Assembly (NCBI RefSeq): GCF_029962835.1
Contig: NC_080582.1
Span: 18,174,032 to 18,238,031, forward strand
Origin: Magnolia sinica
Taxonomy: Eukaryota; Streptophyta; Magnoliopsida; Magnoliales; Magnoliaceae
Reading direction: 5' to 3'
Length of the DNA: 64,000 nt
Part shown: piece after piece, positions 23,020-36,161 of the stretch
Numbering within the stretch: position 1 is the stretch's first letter
Layout of the letters: every line of letters begins with the position of its first letter
Notes under the pieces: model-generated
The model's database searches: none
The model's input: the letters and a program-made list of their open reading frames with translations, nothing else
Told to the model about the DNA's origin: nothing
Program-made: the position numbers and the translations under genes

Positions 23020-23945
23020 CTTACTACAGCCGCTTATATTATGTGGGGCTATAGTGAACTTGTCTTTCAACAACAGACAAGTCTCCTCTTTTATGTAAGA
23101 CTCTTACTTCTCGACATTGAAATCTCAAGTTTAATCACAACTTAACTATCGAACAGGGGAAAAAACTTCTCAGGTGGGAGAAGTTGTTTCTGGAAGAGAA
23201 TTGTACCTTCAAGCGATGCAACTTTTTATTCAAGTCTTTTGACATGTATATGCTTATGACTCTTCATCCCAAAATTTTAGTTTATCCTAAAATTTCTCGA
23301 CTTACTGCCAGTAGTTTGTTACTACCCAATCCATCAATTAATTGGCATTTGTTTTGGATTGGGTTCAACTTTGGAGTGTCAGATTTTGCATATACTGATT
23401 TCTTTATGGCAAGTCAAAGACCTCATAACAGGAAATGGTTGAAATGTAATTTATTTATTTTTGTTATCTTGTCTTACAAGTTGCAGGTAGAGACAAATAA
23501 TGGCTGGATGGAGAGATTTTTTAAATTTAATTTTGTTTGCAAGCATTGTTGTGTAACTGGCTATCATTGGATGATACATCTAACTGGGACCCATAAGTTG
23601 GATAGTTTAGTTCTACTCATGCCACATGTAATTTCAAAGTCTTGTGTATCATCCATCACGATCGTCCATAGTATAAAAAAAAAAGATCTTTTTCTTTTTT
23701 ATTGCCTAGACTTGTAAATTTGCAAATTGCTAGTTGAACTGAAACATGTAATTAAACTGATTGTGAACCAGGGAGTTTGCCTATTTCAATTTGATGTTTG
23801 AAATTTTGTAACGTGTCTTGACTTGTTGCGTAACTTGTGAACCGTCTCTCTTTATTGGATAGGCCCCTGGCCTGAGTGGTGTGCATCATTTAAGCATTAT
23901 AGTGGACTCCATGAAAGTTTCATATCTCAGGTGTGGACCACAACA
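23020..23945. other. Stretch without recognised feature
   Basis: An open frame of 177 codons on the plus strand at 23,184-23,717 is rich in Phe/Leu and has no motif; I do not regard it as a gene. A T-rich run and plain AT-rich sequence make up the rest. Confidence 0.5.
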
Positions 23946-23949
23946 AAGG

Positions 23950-25320
23950 AAATCCCGTCATTTGTGTAGTATAACATGGTCATTTTGCCAGTAAAGCAGT
24001 CACTTTGTGTAGTGCAGGTTTGTTACTTTATCTGAGCACCATGTATCACTTTGTATAGTGTAACATAGTCACTTTGTTTGAAAAATACCGTCATTTTGTA
24101 AGCTGGTTCCACTAAACAAAGTAACGAGGTTAAACGAGACAAAGCGATATGGATCCATTAGACAAAATGACGTGGTTGCTAGATAAAGTGACGGGGTTCA
24201 CTCCACATAGTAATTTGGTTGCTGGACAAAGTGATGACGTTCTACTAGATAAAGAGATGTTGTATCATACTATTTGACAGGGTTTTACTAGACAGAGTGA
24301 CGGGGTTGTTGTACAAAGTGATGAGATTTCACTAGCTAAAGTGAAAGGGGTGCTAAAAAAAAGTGACAAGTTTATTGTAGACATAGTGACGTGATTACTA
24401 GATAAAGTGACAGAATTCCATCAGATAAAGTGATGGGGTTGCCAAGTAAATTGATAGTGTTTCGCTTGAAAAAATGATGAGTTTCCTTCAAAAGTAACTT
24501 GGTTCTGCTAGACAAAGTGACAATATTTCACTTGACAAATTTACAGGGTTCCATCAGACAAAGTAATATGCCCATTTTATATAATCATCATGGTGGGTCC
24601 TATAAATTTCAAGGGTCGATGTCTCTCTTCCAAATATTTATATTCGTATGGGGCGCGACTATTGATTTTATTAGGGTCCACTACGATGTTTATGTAAGAT
24701 CCACTATAACCATTGGTTGTTGAGTCCAATATTAGGCCTAGAGATATGCACTAAAGGAAATAGTTAAGGAGAGAGACGTCCACCCTTAATTTTAAAGGGT
24801 CAAGTATTATCTTAAAAGAAAATCCAATCCAACCATTAGATTGTTGAAAAAAGTGACGAGTTGCCGAACAAAGTGACTTGGTTCCACTAAATGAATTGAC
24901 GAGGTTACAGTACAAAGTGAAGGGGTTCACTAGACAAAGTGACCATGTTGCAGTACAAAGTGACGATATTCAGTAGACAAAATGATGTGGTTGATGGACA
25001 AAATGACGAGGTTGCTGGACAACGTGGCAGGGTTCACTCGACAAAGTAATTGGGTTGCTGGACAAAGTGATGACATTCTACTAGATAAAGAGATGATGTT
25101 GTATCTTACTATTTGACAGGATTTTACTAGACAGAGTGAATGAGTTGTTGGACAAAGTGACGAGATTTCACTAGATAAAGTGAAAGGGGTGCTAGGCAAA
25201 GTGACAAGGTTCTTGTAGATAAAGTGACGGGATTACTGGATAAAGTGATGGGATTCCATTAGATAAAGTGATGTGATTTCATTCGATAAAATGATGAGGT
25301 TGCCAAGTAAATTGAAAAGA
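23950..25320. repeat. ACAAAGTGA minisatellite with higher-order duplication
   Basis: Degenerate tandem units of about 25-30 bp on the theme GTTGCTGGACAAAGTGACG / CACTAGATAAAGTGA, over 40 occurrences by eye. A non-repetitive gap lies at 24,560-24,840. The block at about 24,188-24,450 is duplicated at about 25,035-25,316, including the irregular AAAGAGATG...GTATC segment, so whole sub-arrays were copied. No coding potential. Confidence 0.88.
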
Positions 25321-27946
25321 GCATCCAATTAGCCAGGCTACGGATAAAAGCCATAGCTAAATATCTATGGCTACAAATTAGATCTGTAGCTATAGAATCA
25401 ATGGTTATGGATCTAATATATACTTTTTGTACCACATGCCCTGATAGATCAGCTCATTTAAGCTAATAAAGAGTAGCAAGTTCTCTCTAATGGCTTATGG
25501 AGGTCTTCAAGTTGTGAAGATATGTAATTTTATTTAGTTTAGCAAGTTGTGATAATCCAACCAGACATGTTGATTGCCAAGTGTTGTTAGGAAGCTTCTA
25601 TGCTACAATCTAGGTTGTAGCATTCCACATTTCTGCATCATCTTTTTTTTTTTTTTTTTTTGGAAAGGAAAGAAAAAATACTCTTATTTCTTCCAAAAGG
25701 GCATGAACCCCAAAATTACATTTGTATCTGCATGCTAGCTAGTTATTATTTGGATATGGTGAAATAAATACAACAATGCTAGCCAGTTAGAACTGGATTA
25801 ATTAAATTTTATCATTCAGCCATACGTCAAAGAAAATTTTTTTACATTCGTCTCTGCATGCTTACAAAAAAATTACAGAAAAATGCTTAAAAAAATTAAA
25901 TTAAATAAATCCTTCCAACTAGTCAACATCCATCTCTGCCTACAATACAACCTTCCTAATTGCATCCAACTCATAAAGAAAAATTTGATTGAACTGGCCT
26001 TCACTCACAACATCCTGCAAAAATCCAAATCATGAGCCAAAATACCAAACAGTTTCTCATCCAAGAAATTTATATATATATATATAAAAATCTCATTTAA
26101 GAAAAATCATGAGCCAAAATACCAAACAGAAGTAGAACTTATTGATAGTATGTTATCTATACTTAGCAATAGAATGACACACCATTCCAAGTGATTTGAC
26201 CTTCGGTGTTGTAGAACTTCTTACAAAAAGTGGATGTTGTGCGGCAAAGGGAAGCTGAATGAGCCACAAGAATAGTTTGCATGAGAAAAGTAAAACAGCT
26301 TGAGTTAGACTTGGAAGCCTATCAATCTCTGTTGAAACATTGAAATAAGTTGTTCAATCTCCACCTTCAATTTAGCAGAGTTAGTAACAAACTTATCAAT
26401 CTTATAGAGGATTTGTGAGTCAATTAAATTGATCGGAAACAGACAAAACTATGATAAGAGTTTGGAGTTGGTGCACAAGGCCCAACTAAACCCAGTCCAG
26501 TAGCAAAGCTAGAAAGTTGATTTTAGCTCAATCGGTGAGTTTTGAACCAATGACAAACTTTCTTCACGAACATTGAACTCTACAAGACATTATTTCAAAG
26601 GGAAACAACAATAGCAAGAAGGACTATACCTCCACAAATTTCAATTTGAAATCGAGGCTTCCAAAACATTGCGCAAGCTCATACTCATCTAGATTTGTCA
26701 TAATCCATGCATTTTCATTCTTTCTTACCAGTCTACCCTGTTTCTCATATGTTAAAATGTTTAGTTACAACCCAAATTCTTAAACCAATAGATCTAAATT
26801 TTCCATAATCCATGCATTTTCTTTCTTTCTTCTTCTTTTTTATTTTTATTTTTTAACTAAGAGTTTAAAAGAATCATTGTACTCACCATCATCAGAATTT
26901 CCTACAGTGTCACAACAAATATATAATTTTTTAAACATGAAAATTTTAAAGAATCCTTATCACAAATATTATATGTCTTTTCTCTTTCTTCTTTTACAAT
27001 GATAGTTTCCAACTGTCTGGAGTAAAAATTCTAGTTTTCAATATTCAAGACAACACGAAGGACAGTCATAGTGGGTTTATGTCTGATACACTAATCCTCT
27101 ACCTGCAGAGTAGTGGATTCATTAGTATCATTTCCCAATCCTGGTGAATATCGGTCTTCTACTTTATCCGAGTATTGAGTCTATTGATAATTGTCAGGAT
27201 TTAGAATTACATCAAACCTCGTACACTTCTCTTTAACAAGATTCCGTCAATTCGTGGTCTCGAGTATTTTAAACACTTTGAAATATCCTGTAAATTTCCA
27301 TTTTATTTTATTTTTAAAAGAAAATTCCCCGCGGACCATAAGAAATAGATCCCGATTGGCACATCCTTGGTTGAATCTATGCTTAAGTATAATTAATTTA
27401 TTCGAAAGGTGAAAGTGGTCAAAACATTACATTTCGACAACCTTTTGCTTTTTCTTTTTTTTTTTTTTTTCATCAGAATGCCTACTTGGTGGGATTATTA
27501 CAAAAACTTTAAGACTTAAACTCCAACATTTGACTATGGTCTTCTTATGGCTAAACCATGGTTTCGATCCTCTGACCTGTGGGTTATGGGCCTACTCTGT
27601 TTGTTATCATTTGCTAAAATTGGAGATGATATTATTTCAAACTATGAAAAAATTTGAGAAAAATTTAAATTCTAAACTTAAAAAAAATAATCATTATTTA
27701 AGAATCAAGTTCAAAGAGTATTCATGTTTAATCTAATATACATCATGGTGGAAATCTATTCTCCCACAGTATCTAAGTTTAATTTCTAAGTTCAACGACT
27801 ATCCAAAATTTTTCAGGGAACCTACAATTTGAGTCTCTATATTCACAAAACAACCTGATGCAAAGGGAATTTCATCTAAGTTTAAATCTCTAATTTTCAT
27901 CGACATAACTTTAAGTCATTTGAGTTTGTACAAATCATTTCCCTAA
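25321..27946. other. AT-rich stretch without recognised gene
   Basis: It holds a poly(T) run at 25,647-25,664 (possible tail of an unidentified minus-strand retro-insertion), a short TA tract near 26,071-26,085, and a 25-bp direct repeat (AATCATGAGCCAAAATACCA) at about 26,026 and 26,106. Short open frames at 27,191-27,736 lack motifs. Confidence 0.5.
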
Positions 27947-28359
27947 GGGCCCCGTTTGGCCGGTCGGATTGGAAGGGATTGGATGGTATTGGAAGGGATT
28001 GAAAGTTAAATCCCGGGATAGGCTGGGCATGCCAAACAGAGTCGGTGATTTGATCCCAATCCCATGGATCTTAAGACAATCCACTGACAACACCATTGTT
28101 AACTTTAAATCCCATCCAATCCACCCTAATCCGTTCAAATTTGCTTGAGACGTGTTTGGTTCGTCGGATTGGAAGGGATGGGAAGGTTTAATCCTCTGAT
28201 TAGCCGGGCATGCCAAACAGACTGGATATAGCAATCCAGGGATATAGCGATCCCATGGATGTCAAGACAATCCACTGACAACACATCATTACCTAGAAAT
28301 CCATGCCATCCACCCTAATACCATTCAATCCCTTCCAATCCACCCGGCCAAATGGGCCC
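27947..28359. mobile_element. Tourist/PIF-Harbinger MITE with internal duplication
   Basis: Terminal inverted repeats GGGCCCCGTTTGGCCGG and CCGGCCAAATGGGCCC, flanked by TAA at 27,944-27,946 and 28,360-28,362. The two halves repeat each other (GTCGGATTGGAAGGGAT, CCGGGCATGCCAAACAGA, GACAATCCACTGACAACAC each occur twice or nearly), so it looks like a fused dimer. It lies directly beside the primer site of the LTR at 28,398. Confidence 0.9.
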
Positions 28360-28383
28360 TAAGGCCTAGTTTATCTAAACTCA

Positions 28384-28394
28384 CTCTGATACTA
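28384..28394 (-). promoter_or_regulatory. tRNA-Met-like primer site beside a Gypsy LTR
   Basis: Minus-strand TAGTATCAGAG, three bases inside the LTR end GGGGCGTTACA, resembles the TGGTATCAGAGC initiator-Met primer site of chromovirus-type elements. Confidence 0.65.
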
Positions 28395-31300
28395 TTTTGT
28401 AACGCCCCGGATTTCGTAACCCGAATTTAGTACTCATTTTATAAAATCCTGAGAGGTAACCTAAAAGGATAGCCCACATTTCACAGTAATATTTACAAAA
28501 AAATAAAATAAAAATACAAGTGCGTAATCAATCGCAACGGAAGCAAACAAACCACACATAAAGGAAGTGTCTAAAATATATCTCAATATATACAAGTGGT
28601 TGCCCATAGGGCTTATACAAACTAATGACTCAAATATAAAAATGGGACAACATAATAATGAAAGAAAACTATAATATGGAATTGTAAGAACATTCCGCTC
28701 TTCAAGTCGATCGGTGCATCATCTACATATACGGTTTGATAGCGTCAATGGTTATCCCAATGAGGTATACCCTCCAAGATTGCTAAGCATCACAATAGTT
28801 CAGAATGGAATTTAAATAAACTTAAGGGAATACAATATCAAACATAAACTTTATAAGTAAAATACAAGAATGAACAACTTATGTTTCATAATTAGTGACA
28901 TATAGGAGGATATCACCTGCAATTCAAAAGATGGTACAACTCGTATTTTCAATTACAATTCAATGAAATATAATATCTAAATTACAATTCACCACTCACA
29001 AGTATAATACCAACCAACACATCCAAACAACAATTCGGAGTATAACATAAAGAGATACATTTCACTCTTCACTAATATAAACCAAACCACCATAATATTC
29101 AATTGCCAATTTGATCTTGATTAATGCATGAATGTATGAATGCAATCAGCCTGAGGATGCACATCCAGCTGAACAAATGAATGAACCTTTCAAACAGTTT
29201 GCCCATTCATATAAGATATCGGGTCTTTCAAACAGTCGACCCATTCAAAATGTAAAAAGCATCGTTTGAATAGTACACTGGTCTTTCAAACAGTCGACTA
29301 GGCACCCAATAATGCCCACGTGCCATGTATGTCGCACCCCAGACTCGGTGACTAGGCTCACAAGAATCCCGATTGCCGATTCTGGTGCCAACAGCCTCCG
29401 TAGTACTCCATTCTCGGCTCCTGACACCCATTCACCAGGTTCCGATCCTGGGATCCTACAAGAATGATTTTCATAACATAAATCTGATCCATAAAGAGCT
29501 TACCCATGATCATAACATCATAACCACAGATAATAACTATAGGAACACCATTACAAAATTCACTAAGAATTTAAACTTTCACAAGATACATGGCTTAAAA
29601 GGGAAATACAAGAACTATATAAGAGCAATCTCTAAAAGGTCCACGGCACGCTCCATGCTCCTGCCCTGCTACTGCTGCTGCTTAGAATCACCTACATGCA
29701 TCAATCGTTCATAAGCTTATAGAAAGCTTAGAGGGCGGTGTAAGTGTGTGTAATACCAGTGCCGGGAATGCAATATCAGAGTATGTGAAAATGCGGCAAG
29801 AACCATAATACCATCAATGTTGTTAGCCATACCAAGGTATGCTATACAAAGTAGGAATGCTATAAGCCGTCACAAGGCTATGCAATGGGACATATGAGTA
29901 CTGGGTGCCATGCTGAGGCGATGCAACAAGAGGCCTACATAGCCACTGTTATATGCAAGGTGCAATGCAATCATGCAAGTCCTCATCGCAAGTATACATA
30001 TCAATATAGTTCCACTTTAAGGAATCCACCGGGGTCAAATACACTACCTGCCGATTGCCGTACAGTCTAGTGAGTGTAAAAGACCTCACTACTCGCTTGT
30101 GGACAGCCAATCACCAACAAGGCTCGATGGTAGCAGACCTATTCACGAGCTAGTCAAACTCAGCCTAGCTATTACCCCCTCACTCAGGCGGTTAAGGCTA
30201 CACCCCATCCCAACCGACCACGCTACGGTGGGGACGCGGCCTAAATGTAAAGGCACTCGGGCACTCATGTTTTTCACTCGGTATCGGCATTGGGGCGTCT
30301 CCTGGTACTATGAAGGTTTAGGGGCTTTTACCCAAGGAGATCCTAAGTGCCCTAAATGCTCAAATAATATTTCTGGTGTCCAATTCTGGCTATCCACGAT
30401 TTACCTATGGAGGCTACGACCCTCATGAAGCCAAGGCGATTATCAACCGTAGCTATGCAATGCCGGATGCATGAATCACACAAATCAACCATGCATCAAT
30501 CACACACATACAACGCACTCAAGAGGGGAAACTCTATCCCTCAGGGAGTCCCATAACAACTTGCCCAATGGCATAAACCATGACCAATCACATGTCAACC
30601 AAGCAGACATATGATGCACATGGGAATGGGTCATGAAGATAACCAAGTATGCCATGCGGTGATGTTGTACTCTCCTCTTAACCAAGTAGGGTCTAGGTAC
30701 TAAGATAGTTTCTATGGAGAGAAGGAACACAACCTCTAGTGGGGCCCCAAAAGCCTGGGGTAGCCCACGAGACTAGATAGACAACATCATGGGCCTAAAT
30801 GATGTGAATCGGCCTAGCAAGGGTCTATGGTAGACATTTAACCACCCATAGATAAGAGTAGGCCTAACAAGAGAGCCTAGAGGGGTACACAAATGTGGAC
30901 GTTCAACCACTATTTATCCCAAGAAGGCAGCCCATTAAGAAAATCTAGCCAATACAAGGCCCGTGGCCCGAGTACAACCACAAAGATAAAATAGGCAGCC
31001 TATACATAAAATTGCATCACATGGTGGGCCTCAATAAAATGGCCCAAGGCCTACATACATAATCATGGGTCCAAAGGGCAATTCATGGCCCAACAACATG
31101 TAACAACATGGGCCCATAGCAGAGATTATGGCTCAAAAATAATGCCACCAAATCCATGCATTATATTGGACTTAGTGGGTAGCCCATAAGCCCAAAAACA
31201 TTGGTAAAGATCATATCCAAGTTGGGCCAAATGGGTCTTACAATGCAAGACCCGTGTCCTAGTCCATACCGTTCCGTTAGCTTTCGTAGTCCTTCTGGTC

Positions 31301-32199
31301 AAATTCCAGCAACCTTCGCACCGTATCCGACATTTGCGCGCGATTCTAAACCAGGTCCCCCATATCGAAGTCAGTTCGAACTGAAACCTATATCTTAACG
31401 ACCGCGTCATCACCGCAGTTCCAACGCCGCGACTCACGCACCGACCCGATTCCCAGGCTAGAAGATGTCGGTCTGCGTTTATTCTGAAGAAACGCCGTAC
31501 GTTGCGAATCTCGAGGGAATCTCTACAATAAGTCCCATCAATCAACCATAAATGCATCCCTTATCCAAGTACAACCACCCCACTCCTCCTTTTCCCACAA
31601 GTCAAACCTCTCTCTCCCTCACCATCCCTCTTTTACCCATTTTTCAAACCAACCCATACCTCATTAATTACACCCACCACTCCATCCATCACTCTTAATA
31701 TTCTCTTTCCCTCATTTACTCAAACACTCTCCGAAGCAACAATTCCATACGTCCAAGCTTCTCTCTCCCAAGCCAAGTGTGGCCCACTTTTCCCACCCCT
31801 CTCATCTCTCATCTCCACCATCCAAACCCCATCATCCACCGTCCAAGGCAAAGGCAAGGAGCTTAGGAGGCTAAGGGAGTAAGGAGGAGGCCTAGAGGTG
31901 GGTGATCCACCGTTAATTTTAAATTTTAGGGTCCACTTGTTGTGGGACCTACTTAATGTATGTGTTGTATCAATGGAGGGCCCATAGTGGCGGGGTCCAT
32001 CCTCTCCATCACCGTCTCTCTTGTCTCTTCCTCTCTCCTTCTCTCTCTCTTTCCATTGTGATGTTGTGGATCCCACCAAAATGTGTTATATCTACTCCAT
32101 CCATCAACATCAGACGGTGTGGCCCACCCTATTATAGGTGAAGATCCACACCATCCATTGTTGAAATGGATCCAATGCCCTTCTTGTTATATGTTATAT

Positions 32200-32290
32200 T
32201 TTATATAATATATATATATATATATGATATATAATATAATATATTATATATATAATATAATATATATAAATATTATATATGTATATAGGT
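32200..32290. repeat. AT-rich microsatellite
   Basis: Runs of TATA/ATAT with short interruptions over about 90 bp inside the LTR-like region. Confidence 0.85.
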
Positions 32291-32436
32291 GTAGGCGGGC
32301 CACATGCATGTGGAGCCCCACCATGACGCCTGTGTTTGCACCGTCCAGCGTCCCTAGACGCTGGACATGGGTTGGCTAACATGGAGTGTATGTACTGACA
32401 TGATTGGGTACTAATAAAGCTAAAAAAAAGAGTTGC

Positions 32437-32711
32437 TTTTGGGATAGGCTACCTATGTAGGCTCCACCTTGATGTATGGGGTCGATCCAAGCCGTCCATT
32501 CCATTCTTCAGCTCATTTTAGGTGTTAAGCCGAAAAATGAAGCTGATCCCATTTACTGGGGGGCCATACCATGGGAAATAACGGTGTTACCATTGAAATG
32601 CACCTTGATCCTTCTATTCACCAAAAATAGGCCGCATATTGGACTCATTTGGTCAGTCTTGGACCGTGGAATCTAATGGCTGGAGTGGATTCATCTGATG
32701 TGGGCCCTACA
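32437..32711. mobile_element. GTGGGCCC-family MITE fragment
   Basis: GGCTCCACCTTGATGTATGG, AAAAATGAAGCTGATCCC, GGGGGCCATACCATGGG and GATGTGGGCCCTAC recall both arms of the family, but the core is missing. Confidence 0.45.
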
Positions 32712-33109
32712 GGGGAAAAACCACAGAATTTCTTTTTTTTTCCAAAAAAAAAAACAGTAGCAGCAGAAGGCGCAGGCAACGCCTGCACTGGCTGCCTGAC
32801 GGACGGACCGGCTGGGCCTCACGGCTTCCAGCTGTGGGCCCCACATGATGCTTTTCAAACATCAACACCTTGCATTTGATGGGTCCCCTTTGTCCACGGG
32901 ACGTCCCCAAAAATCAGCCATAAACGGAACTCAGGTGGGCCATACCATCTAAAATCATGTGAAGAGATGCCTAAACATATAAAATCATTTGGTGGGGCCT
33001 ACCTGAGTTTTGGATGTTGCTGAAACTTGGTCTGGACAGTCAGCTAGGTGGGACACACATAATGGGTGGACTGGATTTGTGAACCACATTTCGGTGGGCC
33101 CCACGCCCA

Positions 33110-33405
33110 CCCCTAGGTCCAAGTGACCTTATAAATAGGTTGGACGGCAGATCAATATCACGGTGGGCTCCCTGCCCACATGACCCAGTCAACAGGTTGG
33201 GTGGAAAATAAATGTTACAGTGGGCCCCTCCCTGACCGTGTGACCTTATGAGCTGTGTGGATGGCAATAAATGTTCCAGTGGGCCCTGGTCCATGTGACC
33301 TTATCAACTGGTTGAATTTGAATAAACATTACAGTGGCCCCAGGGTCTGTATGATCTTATCCACATATTGGATGGAAAAATAAACGTTTATGGTGGGCCC
33401 ACACG
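33110..33405. repeat. Tandem array of the MITE core motif
   Basis: Five units of about 55-60 bp follow the pattern TGACCTTAT-AACAGGTTGGATGG-AAATAAACATTACAGTGGGCCC. The same sequence occurs once in each full GTGGGCCC MITE, so a MITE centre was tandemly multiplied here. Confidence 0.85.
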
Positions 33406-33554
33406 GGACCCACTAATGTATGTTTTGTATCCACACTGTTCATTTTTTTTGTGGGGTCCACCTTATTTATGTGCCCCAAATATGGGCCACCCTAGGCAAG
33501 CCCACCGTGATGAGTGTGTCGAACCCTCTGTCCTTCTAATTTTGCCAATCATGG

Positions 33555-33790
33555 GCTGCCATATGAGGCCCATGTGACTAGGCCTATTTTGATGTATTTA
33601 TGGGCTGTCCATTGAGGCCCACTTTGATTTGTATAAGGCCATTAGTCGAGGCCCATCTTAATGTATTCATGGTCGCCCACTAAGGCCCACTTTGATATAT
33701 ATGAGACCATGGTTTGAGGCCCATTTGATATATTGAAGGCCCATGGGTCGAGGCCCAATGGGTTGTACATGAGGTCCATTACAACATGAT
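33555..33790. repeat. GAGGCCCA tandem array
   Basis: About six degenerate units alternate GAGGCCCA(T/C)TTTGAT and TATATATGAGACCATGG-like parts at roughly 35-50 bp spacing. Non-coding. Confidence 0.75.
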
Positions 33791-36161
33791 TCTACCGTGG
33801 TTCATGTGTTGACTATTGTGGTGGGCTACGCCTTGGGAGCAATGATGGTTTGACGTCCACATTGAATGAATAATGTTGGTTAAATGTCCGCATTATAACT
33901 CTCCCTAAGGCCCACTGATAGGCCCATACTTGTAGTAAGTAGATGTTGAGAGTCGAATATTGCATATCAGACCCTAGTTATTGCCAGGATTTACAAACAT
34001 AGTACTATTTATCAGCCTGATTTAATCATGTTTGTGTTACAAGGCGTATTCATGAGCCTGGACTGGGAAAGGGTACTTAAAGCATGGATTTAATGGTCTG
34101 AAGTCACCAAGGCAAGCAACGGACCCCAGGGGACCAAGATCAACGGAATTACACGCCAGGGATCCGTGAAAATCGAGAAACTGAAGCTCAAGCGGCCTGA
34201 AAGTCAGGCAGAATGCAAGATCACAGGGTTCCCACCATCCGTTCAGCTCGAAACTTTATATATGGATTGAAGACCTTAAATAAGCCGTACAAATCAAAAA
34301 TCAGTCATTGGATCGTTGTGGAAGTAGCCCAATGGATAGATCAGCCCCTTAAAACCTCAAGTGGGGCCCACCTAATCTTTGGATATGCTCCAATTTTGTT
34401 CTCAACCCCTTAAACTATATGAAAAACAGGATGGACAGAGCGGATTCAGCGAAACATTACAGTGGACCTCACATGTACACTATGTGTGCACAACGTGCAT
34501 GTACACAGGTCGCGCACCACAAGAATTCAAATCGGTCAGCGTTGCGCTGACCGATGAATTCCGCAAAAAATCCAAAGACGCAACAGCGTCTTCGAAGTGT
34601 TTTTCTGGGTTTTGATTGTGGGCCCCACCCATCGGGTATTCTGATGATCTGGACCATCCATTCGATCAATAGGTGGGGCGTAACCCTCACCTAGATGTCC
34701 TTTTCGTCCCATTATGCACACACGTGTAAAAAAAAGATCGAACGGAAGATGGACGGTGGACTGAACCAGCTTGTGGGCCACACTGAAATCTAACCAAAAC
34801 TATCCCTTCCTGAACAGTTTTTCGTCCTGAATCCAATGGACGGCTTGGATTTCCCAGAAAAATAGTGAAGTGGGCCTCACCATTGTCACAGCGTCAATGA
34901 CGCTCCTCTGTCGTCCAGAAAAACCAGGTTTTCCGTGCGGTTCTGGCCCACCATAGTTGATCAGAGGTATGATCCAAACCATCCATCGTGTATCTTGTCC
35001 AAATATTTCCCAAGTGACGTTATTTGTTTGGAAAGAAAGTGAGGGAAGTGGAAGTTTTTTCTTCCATTTTCTTGGCTGTAGAAAGGCCTACGCACCGACC
35101 TTGTTGTGTAAGGAGTCTTCCTCTTGTGAAACTTCCGCAGGGAGTGCGAAAATCCGTCCCGGACGACAGCTCTATAAAGAGAAAAAAGGAAAGGAAAGAA
35201 GGGGAGGAGTTTTGGAAGGACAGGAAGAAAACGTGAAGGAACGGAGAGAGAAAGGAAAAAGAGAAGACAAGGAGCAAGGTGGAGCACACAGGCGGGGAAC
35301 ATGGGAGCTGAAAACGTGAAGACAGGGGTGGCTTGGGCTGGACGTCTAGGAGGTCTTTTGTTTGGCTGGTTTGGCTGCTAGAATGTGAGGCTGGATCTTT
35401 CTTCTTTCCTTCTTGTTCTTTTCTGTCCCCTTTTATTTTTATTTTTATTTGCTTTATTTAGCCCATTCATGTGTGGCTAAACCTCTTAGCTAGGGCTAAG
35501 AGGTGAAGCCTGTAGCGAGATGGGAGAGTCTACTTTGTGCCTTTAAAATTCATAAACTGAATTTGATTTAGTTGATTATTAAAGGAATATTTTTCTTAGT
35601 CTTTAATGGTCTGTTGTGATTGAAATTACAATGGGTTTGTAATGGCTTTGAAGATTTCTTTCCCCTTTTTATATTTATGAAATCAGGAAGCCCTGTTGTT
35701 CATCATTATTCCATGGGCATGGTAGGATGACAGTACCCTTCCTGATCTTCATACATTGTTGATTGGTTGGTAATTAGTTTAATCTCGTTGTTTACTTTGT
35801 CTCCTGGGCATGGTTAGATGATGGAATCCATTCTAATTCATATACCTTTCATCTTGTGAAGACTAGATCAAGTAGGTTCAATTTGATTTCCATGATTCTT
35901 GATGCAGGCAAAAGGTCTCCCTGATCCCTACAAGCGGATCCTCTGAATCCCTAGTTTCTTTCCTCTGAATTCCTTAAGTTTTTACATTAATCTCTCACCA
36001 TTATTCATTAACTTATAATTAATTTAGATTGCATCTTAGGCTAGTTCTAGTTCTATTTAGTTTCAGGAAACGTACAAGTTTCAGTCCTTGTGGATTCGAC
36101 CTCGGTCTTACCGAGTTTATTACTACATCACAACCCTATACTTGGGGAGTGAACAAGTTTT

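Larger units (their letters stand above)
28398..33943 (-). repeat. Large LTR-like region of a Gypsy (Tekay/Del-like) element
   Basis: The left edge reads, on the minus strand, CCGGGGCGTTACA followed by a Met-type primer site, the signature of Tekay/Del chromovirus 5' LTR ends. No gag or pol was found to the left, where a Tourist MITE follows at once, so this is a solo or truncated LTR. The right limit is not defined; the texture continues to the second Athila LTR at 33,944, which may have landed in it. A pyrimidine-rich tract at 31,560-31,850, an AT microsatellite at 32,200-32,290 and two tandem arrays lie inside. Fossil. Confidence 0.5.

Noticed and set aside
23184-23717. 177-codon open frame
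   Set aside because: Biased Phe/Leu/Ile content from AT-rich DNA, no domain, no splice or promoter context.
23950-25320. A CRISPR-like or regulatory repeat array
   Set aside because: Units are degenerate, the spacing is irregular and there are no unique spacers; the window is plant nuclear DNA.
30099-31557. Open frames of 109 and 143 codons
   Set aside because: Inside an LTR-like region without any pol or gag similarity; chance frames.
34957-35319. 120-codon and antisense 113-codon open frames
   Set aside because: They lie in the purine-rich part of the second Athila LTR; the Lys/Glu/Arg-rich composition is a by-product of the purine tract.
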